Of a DNA stretch of 64,000 nucleotides, positions 59,037 through 64,000 are shown one piece after another (position 1 is the first letter of the stretch; each line of letters opens with the position of its first letter). Below the pieces are notes generated by a model. It was not told where the DNA came from. It ran no database searches and saw only the letters and a list, made by a program, of their open reading frames with translations. The stretch is from Heterodera schachtii (lineage: Eukaryota; Nematoda; Chromadorea; Rhabditida; Heteroderidae): positions 893,675-957,674 of the forward strand of contig SIJG01000021.1 in NCBI GenBank assembly GCA_023374025.1. The letters run 5' to 3'. The position numbers were made by a program, and so were the translations under genes.

Positions 59037-60619
59037 ATGAATTTCCAAAATTATTCCATGGCCAATGCGGCATTCGATCGTTTCGGCGTTGGCACTTTCT
59101 CAATGGAATTGTTTCTGTCGCATTCGTTCCGTTGGCTCATTTCGCTGCCCGGTTTATTGTTTAATGCCGCCCTTTTGAACACAATCATTCGCGAAAAGTG
59201 ATAATAAATTTTTATTATAGTAATAAATTTTAAGAAATAAATTTTCGGTAAAAAATTATTTTATTTTTTCAAAATTAATCCGAATGAAAGTCCTAATTAA
59301 TTAATTGCTTTTTTTTGTGCATTAGGAGTGTCCATGGCACTTGTGCCACCCTTTTGGCCATTGGCTCCGCCGTTGACTTTGTCTTTTTGCTTTCATTTTC
59401 TGTCCCTTTTGCGATTTCTTTGGTTGGTCAGAACATGATCAGCAATTTCGACTGCTTTTTCCTCCAATTCGTGCCAAACTTTGGCCTCTTTTCCTCCGTT
59501 TCGGTCGTTTTCTTCGTTGGCATCGATCGACTGATTTCCGTCCTTTTCCCATTATGGTAAAAGTTATGAAACTTAAGCCGCAATTAGCCCAAACAATAAA
59601 ATCATTTGCCGAGTTCAGTAAAGTCAATTTTGATATCCGCTAGCCAAAAATTGTAAAATGCTCTGCCTTTACTTAAGGTACTGTCTTCTTGAGCGGCACT
59701 TTTTCATTTACATTTTTCCAATGCTTACGGTAACCTTTGGCTACAGTATCTATGTGCTGATTGAAGCGGCACAATTGGTACTCTTTGTGTACAAAGATTG
59801 GTAAAAATGTTTTTATTTAAAATGTATTTAATTAAGTTTCGATTTTATGCTTTTAGGGCTGTTTTATGTAACAACGGCGACATGTTCAGCTTTGGAATGT
59901 CCGCAATGGTGCTGAGAAATGGCCTGGTGATCAACGGTGTCTCTTTCTTTTGCTATTTCTTTGTCGGGTTGGCAATTTTTCGCTGTCGGAAGAAAAGTTG
60001 GACAAATGATTTAAAAATGTATTTAAAATATAAAATATTTAATGTTTCACAATGCCAAAATGGTTCACGTTCTGCTTTAGATCCGAATGCCATGGCCAGA
60101 CATCGAATTTTCAAGTCCCTCGCTGCCATTATGGCTTTGTTGGTTGGCACTTACTTTTCCATTTGCTTCATCCGTTTGCTGCTTCGCTCTGTCAAAGACC
60201 CATTTTTCAATTTTCACATTTTGTCTTCCGTCACCGCACTGTTCACAGTCACAGCGGCCAGCTCCAACGGACTCATTCTGTTTATATTTAGGTAAAAAAC
60301 TAAAACAAATATTGCCAAATTAAATAAATTGTAATTATTTTTAAATATATTTTAAAATTTATAAATTTAATTTGGATAATTTAGCAGCGAATATCAGCTG
60401 GCGTTCCGCAAACATCTCAAAGGATGGCCCCTCATTGGCCTGTGCTTAAGCCGAATGGGACAACAAGTGCCCGTAAATGTTATTGTTGTCACCAATTTCA
60501 ACATCGCTGCTAATCAACCGCGCACTGTTAGCCGCCAATTTGGGCAAACGACGACAAAAAGAGAAGGGGCGAAGGGGAAGGGCACAAAGGCAATGGCATT
60601 GGCACGCGTCGACGCATAA
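59037..60619 (+). CDS. Srsx-like seven-transmembrane receptor
   Basis: Five exons (59037-59197, 59326-59556, 59678-59800, 59857-60291, 60385-60619) with consistent phases give 394 aa. Membrane spans are visible in order: WLISLPGLLFNAALLNTII, ATLLAIGSAVDFVFLLSFSV, FSSVSVVFFVGIDRLISVLF (with IDRLI in place of DRY), FFIYIFPMLTVTFGYSIYVL, GLVINGVSFFCYFFVGLAIF, SLAAIMALLVGTYFSICFIR, and a last span with SSNGLILFIF followed by SSEYQLAF. The pattern (LR.KC... loop, IDRLI, SSEY.LAF) fits the Srsx class of nematode chemoreceptor-like GPCRs in the rhodopsin-like superfamily. The ligand is unknown. The tail after SSEYQLAF is long (about 70 residues) and Lys-rich. The stop codon lies 20 bases before an assembly gap. 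Confidence 0.75.
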
Positions 60620-60639
60620 ATCATTTTGTGCTGATGCGA

Positions 60640-60840
60640 NNNNNNNNNNNNNNNNNNNNNNNNNNNNNNNNNNNNNNNNNNNNNNNNNNNNNNNNNNNNN
60701 NNNNNNNNNNNNNNNNNNNNNNNNNNNNNNNNNNNNNNNNNNNNNNNNNNNNNNNNNNNNNNNNNNNNNNNNNNNNNNNNNNNNNNNNNNNNNNNNNNNN
60801 NNNNNNNNNNNNNNNNNNNNNNNNNNNNNNNNNNNNNNNN
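60640..60840. other. Assembly gap (201 N)
   Basis: Run of N between the receptor gene and repeat sequence; its true length is unknown. Confidence 0.99.
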
Positions 60841-61106
60841 CATGTTTTTACGATTAGGGATCAAATTTTCAATTTTTTGTGAATTTTACCGACCTTCCAT
60901 GGGATGGTTTGCACATGAACTTTGTAGTTGATGCTGCTAACGCCAGGCATGGACAGGAGAAAATTCATTGGTTAAGAGATTGGTAAACAAATTCAATTTC
61001 AAATCACTAAATTTCGGATTTGGGATGAAATATTAGCAAAAATTAAGAAAATTGGACAACAAATGGTAATGTGACAATCGGCAATGGCGTGTCCCGACAT
61101 TTGCGC

Positions 61107-61232
61107 CTTTGTCCAAAATCGGATTCAAAATTAAGTTTTTCAATACTTAAAAGACTTTGCTTTCTCAATTTTTTTTTGCTGTTTAGGCTATCAGAGCTTG
61201 AAAAAACTAAACTTTGAATCCGATTTGGACAT
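61107..61232. repeat. Inverted repeat of about 37-bp arms
   Basis: GTCCAAAATCGGATTCAAA at the left and TTTGAATCCGATTTGGAC at the right are inverted copies, extending through TTAAGTTTTTCAA/TTGAAAAAACTAA, with about 50 bp between. It looks like a very small MITE; no target duplication was found. Confidence 0.7.
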
Positions 61233-61559
61233 ACATAGCTCATGTGGTAATGTTGGGAATGTGATCGATAATGTTGTTGAGTTGTTCAAAACAAATCACG
61301 CAGGGGAGGATAGTCGTAAACAAAAATTATGAAAATAGTGCCCAATTTTTGCCAACTTTTTTTGTTGGGGAGGGATGACGCAAAAATGGAGGGTGATGAA
61401 ATTCAGTAAAAGTCATACAAAAGTCTATTGATAGAGAAAAAAACCATTTCAGAAGAGATTGTGTTTTGCTTAAAGAATTTCACTGCTCCGCTTTTTCACT
61501 GATTCTTTTGGTCATAAACGCAGAATTGTCATTGTGTTTCTCTATTCTCTCTGTGTCTT

Positions 61560-62520
61560 TAGATCAGGGGTGCGATCGAAAAATTTTCAAAATAAGAACA
61601 TCAAGGCCAAAAAATAAGATTTTTGGGTCCAAAATAAGGACATTTTGCAAAATTGCTTTAAGTCGCTTGTATAACACTTTATTTAATTAATGTAGAATCA
61701 ACTTTCGTATTTTTGCGGCGCATTTTTCCAAGCAATTTTGGAGAACGTGGGAGGGGAGTGGGTCCGGCGGTGCCGATAGGCGCCGCCGGAAAAATTTTTG
61801 TAATTTCTTTCTGATTTATTAACAGATTTTCATCAAAAATTATCAATTTTTGCGATTTTGAGACAATTGGCGACCATTTTTACATCAAAACGCTTTTTTT
61901 GCGACATTTTTTCAAAAATTATGGGGGTTGGAGAGGGGCGTCCGGTGGCGCCGATAGGCGCCGCCGGGAAAAATTTTGTAATTTTAATGCGATTTGTTAA
62001 CAGATTTTGTCTAACCATTGCCCCAATTTTGGTGATTTTTGAGCCAGTTTTAAAGAAAATATAGTATTTTTTAGCGTCCGGCGGTGCCGATAGGTGCCGC
62101 CGGGGAAAATTTTTAAAATTTATAGGTAAAATAAGAACATTATGCCATAAATTTCTAAATTTATGAATAATTTTAAGAAAGAAGAACAAAATAAGAACAA
62201 GAGCCCAAAATCAGAACATTTCTTAGAAATAAGAACATTTTCATTTTCTAAGATTTGGACCCTCCAAATCAGAACATTTCTTAGAAATAAGAACAAATCG
62301 AAGCCCTGGTTAAAACACAAAATTTTCGAACAAAAAATGTGTTTTTCGTGCATTTCTCGTCGAGTTAAAGCCGCAGAAAAAATAAGCAAAAACTTAAGAA
62401 TCCGGGCCCTAGTGATCACTGATCATGGTACTTATGCAATCTGGTAAAAATGCCGTTTTTGCGCTTCATGCGATAAAAATTCGCAAAAAAACTTAAAAAA
62501 TACAAATCCCATCCCTGATA
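61560..62520. repeat. Repeat block with AATAAGAACATTT units and three GC palindromes
   Basis: AATAAGAACAT or AATCAGAACAT recurs about nine times; ATCAGAACATTTCTTAGAAA occurs twice exactly (about 62210 and 62270). Between them three copies of the GC-rich palindrome CCGGCGGTGCCGATAGG lie at 61763-61790, 61941-61968 and 62077-62104, each followed or preceded by AAATTTT and GATTTGTTAACAGATTTT-like sequence. This indicates a repeating unit of about 140-180 bp. No gene. Confidence 0.65.
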
Positions 62521-62743
62521 ATTATTGATCGCCCTGAAAGAAAAAACAATTTCTAAAAATACTCAAAAATTTACTCTAACTAAAACGAAGAAATTATAGC
62601 AAAATATGAAAAATAAAATTGCAGAAATAAAAAAATAATAATAAAACACGAAAAGAAGACAAAACAATGCTTAATAAAAAATGAAAAATCAATTGGAAAT
62701 TGGAAAAGATCAAATGGATAGCCCGGATGTTGACAAATAAAAA

Positions 62744-64000
62744 TTAAGAAAATGGCGACGAATTGAAAGTGCCAAATTTATCAGAATATTCGTTTTTCAG
62801 AGCCTCTTTTTCTAAAAATTTTTCTGATTTTGATATTGCTTTGTTCAGTTTCTTCTTTGCTTCTTTGGCATTTACCATGGCATTTTCGCACTTATTTTCC
62901 ATTAATTCTTCAAATTCTTTACGAAGTTCGGCAATATCGGTTTCTGTTTCAGTTTTTGATGCTTTTTCCCCAGTCTTCTCTTTAATCTCGTAATTTAGTT
63001 CATCCTCATTTGCCAAATAATTCACATAATAATGATAGTCATTGATCAATTCATTTATATCTTTTTTCGAAAAAAATTTTGAATAATCATTCAGAGATTT
63101 GACAGTAGAAAATAAACTGTGGGGACTGCTAAGTGTCATAAGAAATATTGGCTTCACCAATGGTGGCAATTGTTTGGACAACTTTGGGTTTTTAGCTTAA
63201 GAAATTATTAACTTATTATTAGAATAAACGAAAAATTCAAAATAATGTAAAACTCAAACAAACCTTCGGCATACAATCGAAATAAATATTCATGTAAAAC
63301 GTCCAAATGTTTTCGGTAGTCTTGGCATCGTTCCCATTGAAACTTTTTAAATCTAATTTTTTCACAGTGCCAATTCTTTCTCATCAAATACATAACGCCA
63401 AGATGGGCTTCATATTTTTGTGACAAATGCTCTTTCATTTTCTCAATTTTGTATAACCCAAAAGAACTCATGCATTCATAACTATAAATATTTCTTTCAT
63501 TCTCTTTAATTCGTCCTAAATAATTTGCATATTCTTTAGCCATGTTCAAAAATTTCTCAAAATTTGTCGCTAATCCTTTGACAAATTCCGACAGTAGAGC
63601 ATCTTCAGTCTAAAATTTGAATTTATATAATTTTCATTGAATATTAAATCTCACCCATGTATATTGAACATCGAATTTTGAATTTACAATTATTATATGT
63701 TTGTCATCTTTTATTTTATTGGATTTCCATGGATTGTCTTTTATTGCCTTTTCTTCCGCTTTTTTGAGATATTCTTCAAATTTTTCTCCACAATCTTCTC
63801 GAATTATTCCGTCTAAATTTTCATTTATTTGCCATTCATTCGCTGTGTCAATTGCCAATTGCAAAATCATTTCATTAATTGGCATTTTTGATTCATTTTG
63901 CAATTTTATTCCATAATTCAATCTCTCCTCATTCAGCAATTTTGGTTCAAAATTTACAAAATAATAGAACATTTTATTTAATTTATATCCATAATTTTGT
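62744..64000 (-). CDS. 3' part of an unrecognised multi-exon protein (cut by window edge)
   Basis: Three exons read on the minus strand: about 63972-63655 (NEMILQLAIDTANEWQINEN, KHIIIVNSKFDVQYTW), 63610-63265 (LGRIKENERNIYSYECMSSF) and about 63195-62744 (FLMTLSSPHSLFSTVKSLND, then a Lys/Glu-rich helical tail ending GTFNSSPFS-stop). The product is helical, charged and AT-rich in codon use, like the cluster at 33.8-51.7 kb, and KHIIIVNSKFDVQY faintly resembles the EFIVINCVAEQKSDY module there. Membership in that family is a guess. The start lies beyond the window. Confidence 0.5.

Noticed and set aside
1..64000. CRISPR arrays, bacterial operons or phage-like systems
   Set aside because: No regularly spaced repeats, no Shine-Dalgarno-led gene strings and intron-rich genes throughout; the DNA is eukaryotic.

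Overview
The window looks like nuclear DNA of a nematode, most likely a plant-parasitic tylenchid of the cyst-nematode type. Three gene types point to a nematode: a cuticlin ZP-domain gene, a moulting gene of the MLT-10 type ending in the family's LSPSWLS signature, and a patched-related (PTR) sterol-sensing gene. A serpentine receptor of the Srsx type fits too. AT-rich introns, GC-rich exons and GC-AG introns fit cyst nematodes, where GC-AG introns are known to be common. The genus is inference; there is no rRNA or mitochondrial marker here.

Layout. 1-235: 5' end of a probable histidine ammonia-lyase-like gene (-). 236-3677: purine repeat, E-box cluster and a MITE. 3678-12780: three glycosyltransferase-31 (beta-1,3-galactosyltransferase-like) paralogues, one on + (broken) and two on -, with a hAT-type MITE between them. 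13439-15455: unrecognised multi-exon gene (+) whose second intron holds a 657-bp inverted-repeat element. 16485-19415: cuticlin-like gene (+). 19854-25095: PTR gene (-). 26846-27281: small secreted serine-rich protein with RGTTN repeats (+), effector-like. 27597-29151: complete Merlin DNA transposon with a two-intron transposase. 29158-33773: repeat land. 33774-51686: a minus-strand cluster of large multi-exon genes with signal peptides; two (33774-41877 and 46359-51686) are clearly paralogous, with a hypervariable charged domain and a shared C-terminal module. 52867-57548: MLT-10-like gene (-). 59037-60619: Srsx-like receptor (+). 60640-60840: assembly gap. 60841-62743: repeats. 62744-64000: 3' part of another minus-strand gene.

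Two themes cut across the genes. First, non-autonomous elements with 8-9 bp target duplications are dense, and several sit inside introns. Second, several introns whose flanking exons are clearly coding by family comparison lack an AG acceptor or a GT/GC donor, and most of these lie between short direct repeats. The cuticlin, MLT-10 and PTR genes all serve cuticle formation or moulting in known nematodes, so about 14 kb of the window is cuticle/moulting genes, but they are not arranged as an operon.
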